Notes: generated by a model not told the origin, from the letters alone. Numbered from the stretch's first letter, positions 22,484-33,796 are shown. The stretch is DNA of 64,000 nt from Eurosta solidaginis (GCF_040869045.1 NC_090321.1:134531689-134595688); one strand, 5' to 3'. Translations and numbers: made by a program.

Positions 22484-23601
22484 TTATCTCTTGAGGTCCT
22501 TTATAAGATTTGTTTTTTTTTTTGGAAATTTATTCCGAAATTTCAACGATAGACTTGGTCTATTGACTAGCCCAGGTTTCTGGGCTTCAGTGTATCTTGC
22601 CTTTGGAAGTACTCCATCTTTATTTTCAGTATTCTCGGCTTGGACGGTCGTATCGCATTCTTCAGAATTTACAAAATCTGTGCATACTGAACTATTAGCG
22701 TCGTTTGTGCATTCACTTACTTCCTTTTTGCTATTTACTGCTGGTACTTCGGTCGTACTGTCAAACGCATATACATCTTCTGGTGTGAAATCAGCTACCG
22801 CCTCGGAACGCTCACCTTGTAAAAATTTTACATCACGTGCAATCACCACTGTTCCTTGCCTCGGGTCATATAACCTGTATGCCTTTGCCTCACTTGCATA
22901 GCCCACCATGAAACATTCTCTTCCTTTTGCGGAGAACTTAGATTTTTGCGGAAATTTGTTCAAAACAATGCCTTTTGCGTCAAATATCTCGAAGTAAGAA
23001 ACAGCTGGCTTACGGCCAGTCCATGCCTCATGTGGTGTAATATTTTGCAATATTTTTTTCGGCGAACGATTTCGCACGTAAACAGCTGTATTGATGGAAA
23101 TATTTTTATTTTATTGCCCGTCTCGCGCTCTACAGCAGATTTAAATATCTTAAACTTTTCAAGCACTTCACTTTTTTGCTTTATAAAGTACACAAAAATT
23201 GTTCTGGTGAAATCATCAACGAACGATACAAAATATTTAGCACCACTGAGCGATGGAGTACGCATAGGACCACAAACGTCGCTATGAATGATTTCTAAAA
23301 CACTTTTACTATATTTATCATAATTTTTTGCAAACGGCAATGAGTTTATTTTGCCTTTTAAACAAATGTCACATTAAAATTTTTCCAATGGTTTTATGCT
23401 CAGTCCGCGCACCATATTGTTCTTTGACAACTGCGCCAAACTTTTAATATTCAAGTGTCCATACTTTCTATGCCATTTAAAAGAGTTAATGTAATTATTT
23501 GTTGCTGTCGCAAAGCACAAATTATTTGATTGCATTTCATATATAAAGAGATCACCATTTTTGTTCGCTCGCAATACTTCTACACCATGAAGTGTCATCA
23601 C
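22484..23601 (-). pseudogene. copia integrase, broken
   Basis: Frame 23601-23374 holds the zinc domain (FKWHRKYGHLNIKSLAQL, with histidines; the cysteine pair follows across a stop near 23375, where the plus strand codes for CDICLKGK). Frame 23340-22960 holds the core (EIIHSDVCGPMRTPS, FVSFVDDFTRTIFVYF). Frame 23077-22484 continues with the C-terminal GKRECF-like region (ITPHEAWTGRKPAVSYFEIF, GRECFMVGYASEAKAYRLYD). The catalytic D-x-G-P-M aspartate is present. The stretch with the second aspartate and the glutamate between 23090 and 22960 is damaged by a deletion and frameshift. Confidence 0.85.
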
Positions 23602-23798
23602 TCTTGCAGTCTCTTTGCCAAATTCTACTTTACAGCCATTCGCCGTAAACTTGCTACTGATAGGAAATTAGATTTGAGTTGCGGAGCATAAAGTACATCA
23701 TGTAAAATAATTGTGCTAGACTTCGTCTCTACGCGTACAAAACCAATACCTTCGGAGTAAATGAACTTATCTCCTGCTAACTCTATCTTCTCAAGATG

Positions 23799-24662
23799 CT
23801 AGGAAAATTGAGTGAAAGACGATTTTACACAACTCATGTGACACGACGATCCACTGTCCAAAACCCAAACAGACTTGTTCAGCTTATTTCGATGCTGAGA
23901 GACATTGAGCATAGCGCAATTAACACTCGGTTTGCTTATGTTACTTAATTTGCAAGACGAGGCACAATGCCCTCTCTTATGACATTTATAACATTTGCCC
24001 TTGAATGTTCTGTTTTGTTGTTGTGCTTGCCGTTGTTGATGAGACTGATTGCGGGACTTATTCGCAAAAAATGCAACCTCATTGGATTCGGACCTCACAC
24101 ACTCAGATTTTCGCCCTTTTTCTTCTTCTGATAATTTGGTTTTAAGTACAGTTGTACTTGGCAAACTGTATCGAGACTCGATCGCAACAATGAAATTTCA
24201 TAGCTTCTCGGCAGAGTGGAAAGCATAACAATTGCAAGTAATTCGTCTTGCAACTTTATGTCCAACTCAACAAGTTTCTCGAACAGATCAAAAAATTTGT
24301 TTAAGTGCTCTGCCATGGGGTCTTCCTCACCCATTTTTAAGTTAACCAACGACTTGAAAATTGTAATTTTCCGGGCTGGACCGCTAGGTGCATGAACTCC
24401 AGCCAATTTTTCCCATACTTCTTTCAAAGTTTTAGCATTTTTCACATTCAGTAATTAATTCGGTTTTATGCACAAAAGCAATGTAGCTAATGCTGTTTCG
24501 TCCAACTTTTTCCATTTTTCTGCAGCAACCTGCTCAGTTGGCTCGACACTTTCACCGGACACATATCCCCATAAACCGCAATGCACTAACACGGATTTGA
24601 TAAGAATTTTTCATCCATCATAGTTGCTTTCATCTAGTTCAATTTGATATAGCCCGGAACTC
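23799..24662 (-). pseudogene. copia gag and protease
   Basis: Gag begins near 24662 (reading SSGLYQIELDESNYDG), has a stop, and continues in frame 24445-24095 with a UBN2-type gag domain (ARKITIFKSLVNLKMGEEDP, EHLNKFFDLFEKLVELD). Frame 24164-23799 adds the CCHC knuckle CYKCHKRGHCASSC and the protease active site WVLDSGSSCHMS. Gag packages the RNA and protease matures the polyprotein. The catalytic aspartate is intact but the frame is not. Confidence 0.87.
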
Positions 24663-24736
24663 ATTTCGGTAGTATTACAAAAAAACATTTACCGCGTCAA
24701 TAACTTTAAAACGCTTTTATTGAAAGAGAATCTCGT

Positions 24737-24750
24737 CTGGGCCCATAACC
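24737..24750 (-). other. copia primer-binding site (initiator Met half-tRNA)
   Basis: On the minus strand it reads GGTTATGGGCCCAG. This matches the unusual copia primer site, complementary to an internal part of initiator tRNA-Met rather than its 3' end. It lies 2 bp inside the LTR boundary. Confidence 0.8.
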
Positions 24751-24752
24751 AT

Positions 24753-24937
24753 TGTTAGGTCAAACCTACGAAATAAAGTTAAACACGCACTCAAACATTA
24801 GATGTGCATCACACGATTTATTAACAGCAACTAACTCATATAAAATGTAAGGTGAAATATAGAAGAGAGAAAAGTATTACAATTTTGTCAGTGTTGTCTA
24901 TGTAAAGCAATTCTTTTAATTGGGAATTTTACTAACA
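24753..24937 (-). repeat. copia 5' LTR
   Basis: On the minus strand it starts TGTTAGTAAAATTCCC and ends GACCTAACA, with a 6-bp terminal inversion TGTTAG/CTAACA. The inner end is fixed by the primer site; the outer end is inferred from the inversion alone. At 185 bp it would be short for copia. Confidence 0.55.
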
Positions 24938-24999
24938 GATAAAAATTTACAGAAATTTCGGTTGAATTGACCCGTATTTCGGTTGATTTTACCAGTCTT

Positions 25000-25728
25000 T
25001 TTCTTTCAACGTACGTTTAGAGCATTCATTGTTGTCTGAAAAAATTGTATAGATCGGTGGTATATATAGTATATGTCTCATACAACCGATTGTTCAGATA
25101 AGAAATTTTTCGTAATTTCTGCGCCATGTTAACAGCTAGCAACTTCAAATTTCTTCAAATGCTTACGTATATGGCATATATTGTTGTCTGAAAAAATTAT
25201 GGAGATCGGTCGTATATATATTATGATTTCCATACAACCATTGCTTAGATAACAAAGTTTTCGTAATTTCTGCCCCATTTTAACAGCTAGAACCTTCGAA
25301 CTTCACCAAGTGCTTACGTATATAGCATTTATTGTTGTCTGAAAAAATAATAGAGATCGGTGGAATATATAGAATATATAGTATATACCCCATATGAACT
25401 GTAATTTCAGGCGCCTTTTTTATGGCTAGAAGCTTCAAATACTTACGCTTACGTCATATATTGTTGAAATAAGTGATTCGTGATCATAGTTTTTACATGC
25501 AGACCACAAAAAGCGTGTAACTTTGCATCTTCACACAAAGTACCTACCTATTTTTATAAGCTAACTTAGCATATATCCCCCATATAACCCATTTTTCAGA
25601 AAAGAGGATTTTTGTCATATCTTCCTCAACTTAGCAGATTGAAGCTTCGAACTCCACCATATGCTTTCGTATATTGCACACACTATTGTCTGAAAACATG
25701 GATGAGATCAGTAGTGTATATAGCATAT
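25000..25728 (-). repeat. Satellite-like 154-bp repeat, inverted block
   Basis: About four to five units of the satellite seen at 13006-16850, here in reverse orientation (ACTTACGTATA...ATTGTTGTCTGAAAAAATT...GATCGGTGGTATATATAGTA). The 25437-25560 part is the reverse complement of the spacer module at about 14430-14540. The right end is cut by an LTR at 25729. Confidence 0.87.
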
Positions 25729-26255
25729 TGTAACGATTTTACTACAAACCTTCTGCTAAGTTCGAATCACTAAACTGTTGAGTAAATAACTCCAATATTT
25801 AATAATGCAAAATGGCCTTTATTCAAGTACTTCACAATAAATAACTCTACTATTGCTCGACAGATAGCGTGTTTAATCGAAACTGATTGCAGCGCCTATA
25901 CTGTTCATGCCTTTTATACTCTGATTTCCTCGTTGCATCTTCTAGGTTCTTCTGTTCTAGAATCTACTAGTTGGTTATCTGCTATAATTATAACTACAGA
26001 TATACGTGTATAGCTCTCATATGCGCGTGTGTTTGTGAGCGACACCTCCACAATTATAATTGCATATCACAGATAACATATCTGCATGTGTTTGCGCGTT
26101 GATTCTCCGCTGCGTGTACGTACATATGTGTAGACCTAAGGATTGATTCGTGTATGTAGATGCATAATGATTGATTTATGGATGTGCATACAAGGCGCTG
26201 CTTAGAATCGGCTTAGAGATGGCAGTACCCCTTAGTGTTGCTAATATTCGTAACA
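25729..26255 (-). repeat. LTR (probably solo) of CsRn1-like family
   Basis: Begins TGTAACGATTTT and ends ATTCGTAACA, inverted termini TGT(T/A)ACG. Its 3' part (26055-26255) is repeated with about 85-90% identity at 26994-27170, next to a gag-pol remnant. No internal region follows on its left, where the satellite resumes, so it may be a solo LTR. The possible 4-bp duplication (ATAT/ATGT) is imperfect. Confidence 0.65.
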
Positions 26256-26329
26256 ATGTGTATCTTTGTTTGTAATATAACATTGTTGAAATTTCGATAT
26301 ATTTAAATTTAAACTTTTGAGTTGTATAT

Positions 26330-26993
26330 GGGGTATTCCATCCCATTTCGACCAATTTTGAACCCGACCCCTTTAGAATTGGCTAAAAGTTGTTCTTCTT
26401 TTTCTAGCTTACGAAAGACGTTTTTCAGAATTTTTTAAAATTTTTTCATCCAACTCAAAAAAAGTTATGAATTTTTAAAAAAACACCATTTTTGTTTTCA
26501 AAATGCTATAACTTTTTCAAAAATTGACCGTTTGGGATCTTTTTTTTTTAGTTTGTTTTTAAATGTACTTTTCGGCAAAATACAAAAACGTTTTAAAGTT
26601 TTTTTTTGTAATTTTTCAGTTTTTCAAGATTTTTCGAATTTCGCCATTTTTTTTTTTCTCATGAAAAACTTCAACCAATTCTGCAATCATCCCCACTAAT
26701 CCCGGAGTGGGCCGATTTTTTTTTTTTATTTAATTGAAAAAACAAAACTAAACATTTTTTTGTATTTTTTCCGAAAAGAACATTTAAAAACAAATTAAAA
26801 AAAAAAGATCCCAAACGGTCAATTTTTGAAAAAATTATAGCATTTTGAAAACAAAAACGGTGTCCAACTCAAAATAAGTTATGAATTTAAAAAAAAACGG
26901 AGTTTTTTTCAAAATGCTATAACTTTTTCAAAAATTGACCGTTTGGGATCTTTTTTTTTTAAATTTGTTTTTAAATGTACTTTTCGGAAAAAA
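26330..26993. mobile_element. Foldback-like repeat with three arms
   Basis: A block containing AAAATTGACCGTTTGGGATC occurs forward (about 26515), inverted (about 26808) and forward again (about 26930), each with flanking TTTTTAAATGTACTTTTCGG or its complement. The arms give a large palindrome of about 95 bp per arm. Poly-T tracts dominate. It replaces the left part of the LTR at 26994-27170. No coding sequence. Confidence 0.7.
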
Positions 26994-27170
26994 CAATTAT
27001 AATTGCATAACTCAGATAAGATATCTGCATGTGATTGTGCGCTGCTTCTCTGCTGCGTGTACGTACATATGTGTAGTCATAATGATTGAATTATTGATGT
27101 GCATCAAGTCACTGCTTAGCATCCGCTTAGAGATGGCAGTACCCCCTTAGTATTGCTAATATTCATAACA
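26994..27170 (-). repeat. 3' LTR fragment of the CsRn1-like element
   Basis: Matches the end of the LTR at 25729-26255. It starts on the minus strand at 27170 with TGTTATGAATATTAGCAA, directly after a purine-rich tract (minus strand CTTAGGTGGAGGGCACAG, 27171-27188) that serves as the polypurine tract. Truncated on its left by the foldback repeat. Confidence 0.72.
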
Positions 27171-27231
27171 CTGTGCCCTCCACCTAAGTGTGATCGTCCC
27201 GATCAGACAAATCTCTCGATCTAAATGCCGC

Positions 27232-27490
27232 TAGCATCTCCAAATGTACCACTCTTCTACTTCGTGGTTTCCCAATGGTTTGTATGTATCACTGATCTTC
27301 TTCACAACTTTGTACGGGCCTTCCCAACTGCAGCGAAATTTGGATGGAACAACTTTCCGCCGGTGAGCGTTGAATAGCAGTACCAAATCTCCTCCAAGAA
27401 ACCTTCCGAATTATTGTTCTCATCGTACCTGCATCTCATCTTACTGATCATTATCTTGGATCGTTCCCTCGCACTCTGTTGTTGGACCAA
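27232..27490 (-). pseudogene. CsRn1-like integrase tail
   Basis: Minus-strand frame 27490-27302 reads QQSARERSKIMISKMRCRYD, a stretch that normally precedes the GPY/F module of gypsy integrases. A shifted frame continues into FRCSWEGPYKVVKKISDTY at about 27345-27289. The integrase core, RT and RNase H that should precede it are absent, so this is the 3' remnant after an internal deletion. Confidence 0.7.
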
Positions 27491-27598
27491 TGAAGAACTA
27501 CTTCGCAGAGCTTGATCTTGACGGATTGACTTTGCATCATCAGTATCCTCTTGACGTTTCGCAACAGTAGTGCGCGCTGGCTCAAAACCACCCTTGCA

Positions 27599-29180
27599 TC
27601 ATTTCTGGAAAATTTTTTCAGTCGTTTTGGTGCGTCCGTTCGGGTTTGTCAATGCCAGTGTTTCTCTCGCAGGTATCTTTGATTTTGTTTTGTTTGGCCC
27701 ATTCTTTCCATAAACTTTTAGCTTTGACTTTCGTGGTCTTTGTCGACTCTTCTCCACCAGTACTCGATTACTGCTGAACCCCTTTTCCAAACTGAAGCTA
27801 AGTGGCATATCCTGGTTCTCATAACGCATAACCCTTCTCTGCATATCGATCTTGCTGTCATGGTCAACAAAGAAGTCCACTCCCAATATGACTTCATCAA
27901 CGATCTCTGCCACAATGAATTTGTGTAGAACCATAACCTTACCAATTAAGATTTCACATACCACTGCTCCCTGGAATTGGTTATACTCGCCTGTGATCGT
28001 ACGCAACCTTGCTCCAGGTAACGGTTTTACTCTCCCCTTGACCAAGTTAGATCGGATTAAGGAATGAGATGCGCCCGTATCTACAGTCGGTACACGTTCT
28101 CTGCCATCGACATTCCCTCTGACGGTAAGACTGCTTGATTTCCTTCCAATTTGCGACATAGATATCAAAGGACATTCAATAGCTGGGGCAAGTTTTCGAT
28201 CTTTACATCTGAATCGCTCTTGTTTATCTCCTCCAGCTTTGCGTTTACGACCACCCAAGTTGGAACTACCAGGACCGGTGCTGCAATGACGAGCAATGTG
28301 CCCTGGGTTTCCGCATTTCAAACATTTGATTGCACCATTATTCTTCTGGTGTGTTTCTTTTAAAGCTTCTAAAATTGCGTCTACCCACTCTGGCCCTTCT
28401 ACTTCCACACGGCGTGCTTTGAAAACTGGCTTACACAGAAGCGACGCTGTTTCCTGAATCAGAGCTTGTGAAACCGTTTCTGCGAATGTTGGCTTTGGGT
28501 TTGCGTATGTAGGTCGCTTTGTTTCGACGTCCCGTATGCCAATTATAAAACTCTGGATTTTTACCCTCTCTGTGTATTCCACGTGTGCGTCCGCATTTGC
28601 CAAATGAGCCAACCTTTCAACATCCGAAGCAAACTCTTGCAAAGTCTCATTAGCTTTTTGGTCACGGTTTTGCAACTCTATTTGGTGTATCTGGTTGTAT
28701 TCAATCCACGGCTGCTTCCTGTGTTTGCTTCCGTATCGCCTCTCTAGAGCACTCATCAATGTTTCGTAGTTGTTCCGCTCCCCCTCGGGAATAGTCTGTA
28801 GGATTTCAGCAGCAGATCCTTTCAATGCCACGAATAGTGCAGTAACTTTATCTTCAGCACGCCAGTTGTTCACTGCTGCGGTCTTCTCAAACTGAATCTT
28901 AAACACTTGGAAAGGAACAGAGCCGTTAAAAGATGGAGTTTTTGCCTTCGAATTACTTGCTGAAACAACTGGGTGATTTAGTTGCAACTCCTTTATATGC
29001 CCCCGCAATGTTTCAATCTCGGCATCGATTTTGTTCTCAAGTTGCAAAATTTTTGTGTCTTGCACCTCCATCTTCGAAGAAATACGTCCTTTTTGGTCTT
29101 CCAATTGTGGAGAGATCTGCGTTGATATTTGTGCCGACAGTTCGGATACTCGTGCCTCTTGTGCTTCAATCTTCGATGTT
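27599..29180 (-). pseudogene. CsRn1-like gag-protease ORF (501 codons, open)
   Basis: The longest clean ORF in the minus-strand elements here (29104-27599). Domains: N-terminal coiled coil (KMEVQDTKILQLENKIDAEI), capsid-like gag (PSFNGSVPFQVFKIQFEKTA, YETLMSALERRYG), CCHC knuckle CLKCGNPGHIARHC at about residue 265, and a retropepsin with active site VDTGASHSLI and later VILGVDFF. The frame is open upstream to about 29180, where homology to gag-like coiled coil ends abruptly at unrelated sequence, so the true start is lost. Downstream it passes into the integrase tail within about 110 bp, showing that RT, RNase H and the integrase core were deleted. Confidence 0.85.
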
Positions 29181-30236
29181 CATATGTATGGATGAATTTA
29201 ATATATACATTTGTATTTAATTATTTTTAATTCTAACATTCATTTATGTGTCTGTGTCGACTTTAATCCAAATGAATAAAAAGTGAAAATAAAAATCGTT
29301 ATTGCTGTATACCTTAATTAAGACCTTACTGGACTCAGTCTTAATTAACTATCAAATATAAGCTTCCTTAATAATTAAGAACTAGCCGGACCGTGCGCAT
29401 CTTGCGCAACAAAATAGAAAAGTCTCATATCAAATATCAACAGAAATCAGCTGTTCTATCAATCAATCATCTATCAATAACAACTTATATGCGCTTGCGC
29501 TATTATCTGGCGAATGTTAGCAACTGCCGGTAATGCAGTGTTAGTTCTAATCAAATATTCACAATAGTGCCATAGTACAAATATATTTATTTGTGTGCTT
29601 AACAAATTATTTAAATAAAATATAGCTAAACAAAAGCAATACGATAATAATACCCAAAGCTCGCTAATAGCACGAATCTCCATCTTTACAACCAAAACTT
29701 AATTTATAGATTTGGATTCCAAATAAGAGCGAAAAAGGGACATGCACATAAAAACAGCAATTAGAAATAATATATAAGATTGAGCTTTTTTCTTTCCTGA
29801 ATGAGTATTCTTCGTGGCGTAGTTGCCTCCCTATCTTGGCATTCCCTCGGGTCAGCTTCGATGTGGGTTGTGAATGCTTAAATTACGGGCAGCATCTACT
29901 CGCTTCGTCACTGGGGGTTCACAGGGTGCACGAGGCCTTTTAAGCCAAACCCTCCTCGCCAGCAACTCTGGTCAGGAGCTATTTATTTGAAAATTCGCAG
30001 CTAACCTCAATTAAAAGGCCACTCACTGTTTGCCGGCAGTGACCCCCTTGGCCTCAGATCAGCTTCGCTGTTTGCATGTATGTGTGGCTGATTGCTTTGC
30101 TGTTTACATGTGTGGTTGCTTAATTTGCTGTTGTTGTGCATTTATTTAATATCAGCACAGTGATTCATCGAATTGCTAACATTCGCCACAATAGTGTTAC
30201 AAACAAGAAATCAATTTAGTTAGCTTAATAAGTAAT
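29181..30236. other. Unassigned stretch with inverted ends, possible LTR-like piece
   Basis: TGGCGAATGTTAGCAA at about 29509 is repeated in inverted form, TTGCTAACATTCGCCA, at about 30175. It resembles the start of the LTR at 27170 (TGTTATGAATATTAGCAA). The 680-bp interval has no ORF. It could be a foldback unit or two opposed LTR starts. The 330 bp before it (29181-29506) shows nothing recognisable. Confidence 0.4.
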
Positions 30237-31123
30237 CACCCCTCACTAGGGTAGGCACCTTGTCGTTGGTGTGAGGGCTTAGCCGAACTCCATGGCGCCC
30301 GACTATGAGGAGGAGCTATTTAGGACTGGCATCTACGCCGTTTCCCCTCATGGGAAGGCGGTGGGATGATGGTGACCAAATCTGCCAGGGTGTTATGCAG
30401 ACTGTGCATATTGGCCGATTTGCAGCCAGGGGATAAATTCGGCTGTATTCGAACGGAGACTTCCCGATACCGGACCACCTCGGGAAGTATTGAAGGCCGT
30501 ACCGCAGTAGGGGCGCTGCTGTGCCGGACGGTTCTTTCCCCGTATATAATACTGGACCACTGAGCCCGCCTTTTCGGGCAGGCGGCCGTACGACCAAGAT
30601 GAACGACTCATTACCTAATTGTAATAAGGACGATGATGAGAGGAGGAGTCGCAAGCCAAGGACGCCAAATACGCATTAAGCGATGCAGTGGACTCGGGGA
30701 GCGAGACTAGTGCTGATTCAAATAACTCGGTGTTGGAAAAGCATACAAATGAAAACGGAGTAGAAGAGTGGCGAAGGCTGCGGAGCTGAGGAAGTAAAAG
30801 AGCTCTCTTGCAGTACCGTGCAGCACTAAGAATTGTCCAACGCCTGGGACAGTGGTCGACCCAACAGAAGTGGAGATCGAGTGCTTGGAATGGGCTCATG
30901 AGGCGGTAGAAGTAGGTCGAAGGCAGTTCAAAAGGTTTGCTGCGTGAAAACCTCGGTTCTGCAACCGGTACGAGAAGGAAGATGCGCCGAATGACAGAAT
31001 GAAGAGACAACGTTCGGCGGAAGGCGACAAGCCTGCTTTCAAGAGGCAGAAAGACCCAGTCCCAGAATCGCGAGGCAGGGCAGTCGCATAGACAAGAAAA
31101 GTAGGCCCAAAGCTGTAATACAG

Positions 31124-32022
31124 ATGGGCCCCAATAGCGAGGTAGCAATTACCTCGAAAGCTGCGAGTCAGAGGGAAGTTCCAACTACGGAAGTAGGAGA
31201 TAAGCCAAAGGGAGATGACGCTAAGACTGCGGCTTTCTCGGAGGTGCTAAATGGAGTTAACGCTAAGAATCCGGCTTTCTCGGAGGTGCCAAAGGGAGAT
31301 AACACTAAGACTCCGGCTTTTCCCGAGAAGATGAGTGATGTAGCAAAGCAGTCACTGACTGTGGCGTTGTTTGATCGTAGTAATCCCTTCGGACAGATGA
31401 CTGCTGAAAGGTCGAGATCTGTGGAAAGGGAGCTTATTAGCTGTATGCTTAAGATGAAGCGGGAATAACCAAGTAAGCCCCTTCTAACCTTTGATTCGGG
31501 GGGTGGTATAGTGGTGTGAAGATGATAGCATGCGACAACATCGCGAGCTTGCGGTGGCTGGAGGAAGTCGTTCCAAACCTCCAAAAGCAAGGCACGAAAG
31601 CGCGGTTTGAGGTGGTGGATAAAGCGCAAATCCCCACGATACTAAACGCTAAGGCATGGATACCATGAGTGATGAAGTCGGAGGATAAACTGCGACTTCT
31701 GCAGAATCAGAATCCGGACATACCGACACAGGACTGGAAGGTACTTGCTGTATCTCGGCATATGGAGGAAGTTCAGTTCTACATCTTCCAAATAAACAAG
31801 CAGGCGGAGGATATATTCTACACGCAGCTTGGCAAAATGTCCTTTGGTACAGGCCAAATTTACATGAGACTCCGGAAAAGAAGTGCTCAGGATGAAAATC
31901 CTAACACGCTAGAAGTAGGCGAAGTCAAAAAGGACCTCAAAAGCCTAAGAGACAAAGGACACGTGGCGGTAACCGATGTCAGCGGATTTCGCGTTTACTA
32001 CGCGCAAACGGAAGGACAGTAG
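31124..32022 (+). pseudogene. LOA-like LINE ORF1 region
   Basis: Frame 31124-31468 is basic and contains three 14-residue repeats (AKTAAFSEVLNGVN, AKNPAFSEVPKGDN, TKTPAFPEK...), encoded by a 42-bp tandem repeat at 31220-31345. A second frame, 31669-32022, reads NPDIPTQDWKVLAVSRHMEE, followed by LGKMSFGTGQIYMRL, which resembles the DUF4780 domain of LOA-type ORF1 proteins. The two frames are separated by stops. ORF1 proteins bind LINE RNA; this one is dead. Confidence 0.65.
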
Positions 32023-32084
32023 TAAGGAAACAGCTGCATTGATATATGCTGCCTAATTACACTATTGAGGATCTCTTAGTGATG

Positions 32085-32470
32085 GCCGTTGATCAAAAGA
32101 ATAAGCAGGCATTTATCCTGGCATCCTGCTACATGGCCCATGGTGGGGGGTTCCACCGATGGAGTGCTAGGGGAGACTAGTACAGGGCGAAGGGCGCAAA
32201 GGGCGGTTGGTCATAGGCGCGGATGCAAATTCGCACCAGAATGCGTTGGAGGAGCAGATACGAACGAGAGAGACGAATCTTTATTTTCTTACATCCTTTA
32301 AACCAATTTGCAGATAGCCAACAGGGAAAATGTCCCTACATACATTGGTCCAACATCCAGAAATGTTTTGGATATTACACTGAGCTCCGAACGTGATATA
32401 TCAAGGTATGATTGGATGGTTCTTGATAGACGATCCTTCTCCGACCATGCGTATATCAACAAGAGCATCC
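32085..32470 (+). pseudogene. LOA-like LINE endonuclease fragment
   Basis: Short pieces in shifting frames: LVIGADANSH (the metal-binding GAD-N-H motif), RNVLDITLSSERDISRYDWM and SFSDHAYI (the SDH catalytic motif) of an apurinic-type endonuclease, in the correct order. Stops and frameshifts separate them. Confidence 0.65.
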
Positions 32471-33229
32471 CCTAAAGAGGCTAGAGAAGGGAGAAACCCT
32501 AGATCATCAAACTGGGCTAAATTCCATAAACAGGTAGAAACGAAACTGGGACAACCCAAATAGGTTGCCAATGTGGAAGAACTGGAAGAGTCTAATGAAT
32601 TCCTTACAAGGACGCTTATGACTGCGTATAACAAAGCTTGCCCTATAAGAAGATTCAGAGGAAAAGCAAAGCCGCCATGGTGGAGCAATGAGCTGAGTCT
32701 TCTAAGATGACAGGTAAAAGAAAAGTTTAAGCTAGCAAAGACACCGGAAAGCGAAACGGGTCGGGACGAGTACAGGGATCTACTGAGGAAATACAAGCGT
32801 GAAATTTCCAGGGCGAAGAGAATCTCATGGAAAAGTTCCTGTACGGATATAGAGTGGTCCAGCGAAACAGCAGGGGTAAGAAAAGTCATAGCAAGGGTAA
32901 ATATGGTCCAGGGACTAATAGAGAAAGAGAACGGGGAATGGTCACGTAATAGTGAGGAATCCCCTGAGGTGTTTCTCGATACACATTTCCCATCGGGAGA
33001 TGGTTCAGAAGAGCCAGCAGACAGCACTCACACTTCGATCACGGAGCGGGTAGTGACGGGCTTGGTGACCTATACCAAGATCTAAAGGGCAGTGAAGACG
33101 TTTTCTAAGTTTAAATCGCCGGGCCCAGATAGTATATTCCCGGCCATGCTACAAGTTTCAAGTAGGTCGTGGAATGGCTTAAAATAATATTCGATGGTTG
33201 CATAGACCAAATCATGTACCGAACTCTTG

Positions 33230-33796
33230 GAGAACTGCTGATGTATCTTTCCTACCTAAGGCGGGGAAGATCGGTCACGTGTATCCCAAAGATTATAGAC
33301 CCATAGCTTAACATAATTTCTGCTCAAAACCTTTTAGAGGCTGATAGATATGTACATAAAGTCCAAAGTGAATGAAAAGCTACTCTTCACAACACAACAT
33401 GCGTACACCAAAGGCAAGTCGGTAGACACCGCATTGCATAGGGTAGTAATAAGCGTAGAGAAAGCCCTGGAATATAAGGAATATGCTCTAGGATTCTTCT
33501 TAGACATTGCCGCGGCTTTAAATAATGTTTCTAAATGGGCGATTATGGATGGTCTTAATTACATTAAAGTACATCCAGCCTTAACCAGATGGATCGGCTG
33601 CATGTTAAATTGCAGGAAGATTACATCGCAATGGGGATTGTACGAGGCCACGAAATCAGTGGACAGGGGAACGCCGCAGGGAGGGGTACTATCACCTCTG
33701 CTGTGGACGCTGGTCATCAACCAACTGCTCAGGCGATTTGATGAGGGACCCGTAAAACTTACGACTTACGCGGATGAAGTGCCTTCCAACGATTAG
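33230..33796 (+). pseudogene. LOA-like LINE RT, N-terminal half
   Basis: Motifs FLPKAGKIGHVYPKDYRPIA, GFFLDIAAALNNVSKW (normally LDI-x-GAF-N) and GGVLSPLLWTLVINQLL lead to the catalytic box, which reads YADE instead of YADD at about 33768-33779. Homology breaks at once, with a deletion before the ISSLMDRALLDI segment that follows at about 42014. The LINE was therefore already defective before the LTR element split it. Confidence 0.82.
33779..33796. repeat. 18-bp direct repeat flanking the LTR element (left copy)
   Basis: GTGCCTTCCAACGATTAG here is repeated exactly at 42001-42018, immediately outside the two LTRs. It behaves as a target-site duplication, but 18 bp is far longer than the 4-6 bp made by LTR-element integrases. 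Confidence 0.85.

Larger units (their letters stand above)
22484..24937 (-). mobile_element. Ty1/copia retrotransposon, 3' truncated
   Basis: Minus-strand order gag, zinc knuckle, protease, integrase is diagnostic of copia elements, where integrase precedes RT. It starts at an LTR (24753-24937) and primer site (24737-24750) and stops in the integrase C-terminal region at about 22484, so RT, RNase H and the 3' LTR are missing. Frameshifts split gag and integrase. Confidence 0.88.

Noticed and set aside
30615..32022. Minus-strand ORFs of 150-200 codons opposite the LOA-like LINE (31148-30615, 31629-31168, 33027-32401)
   Set aside because: Shadows of sense-strand LINE sequence; no family similarity.
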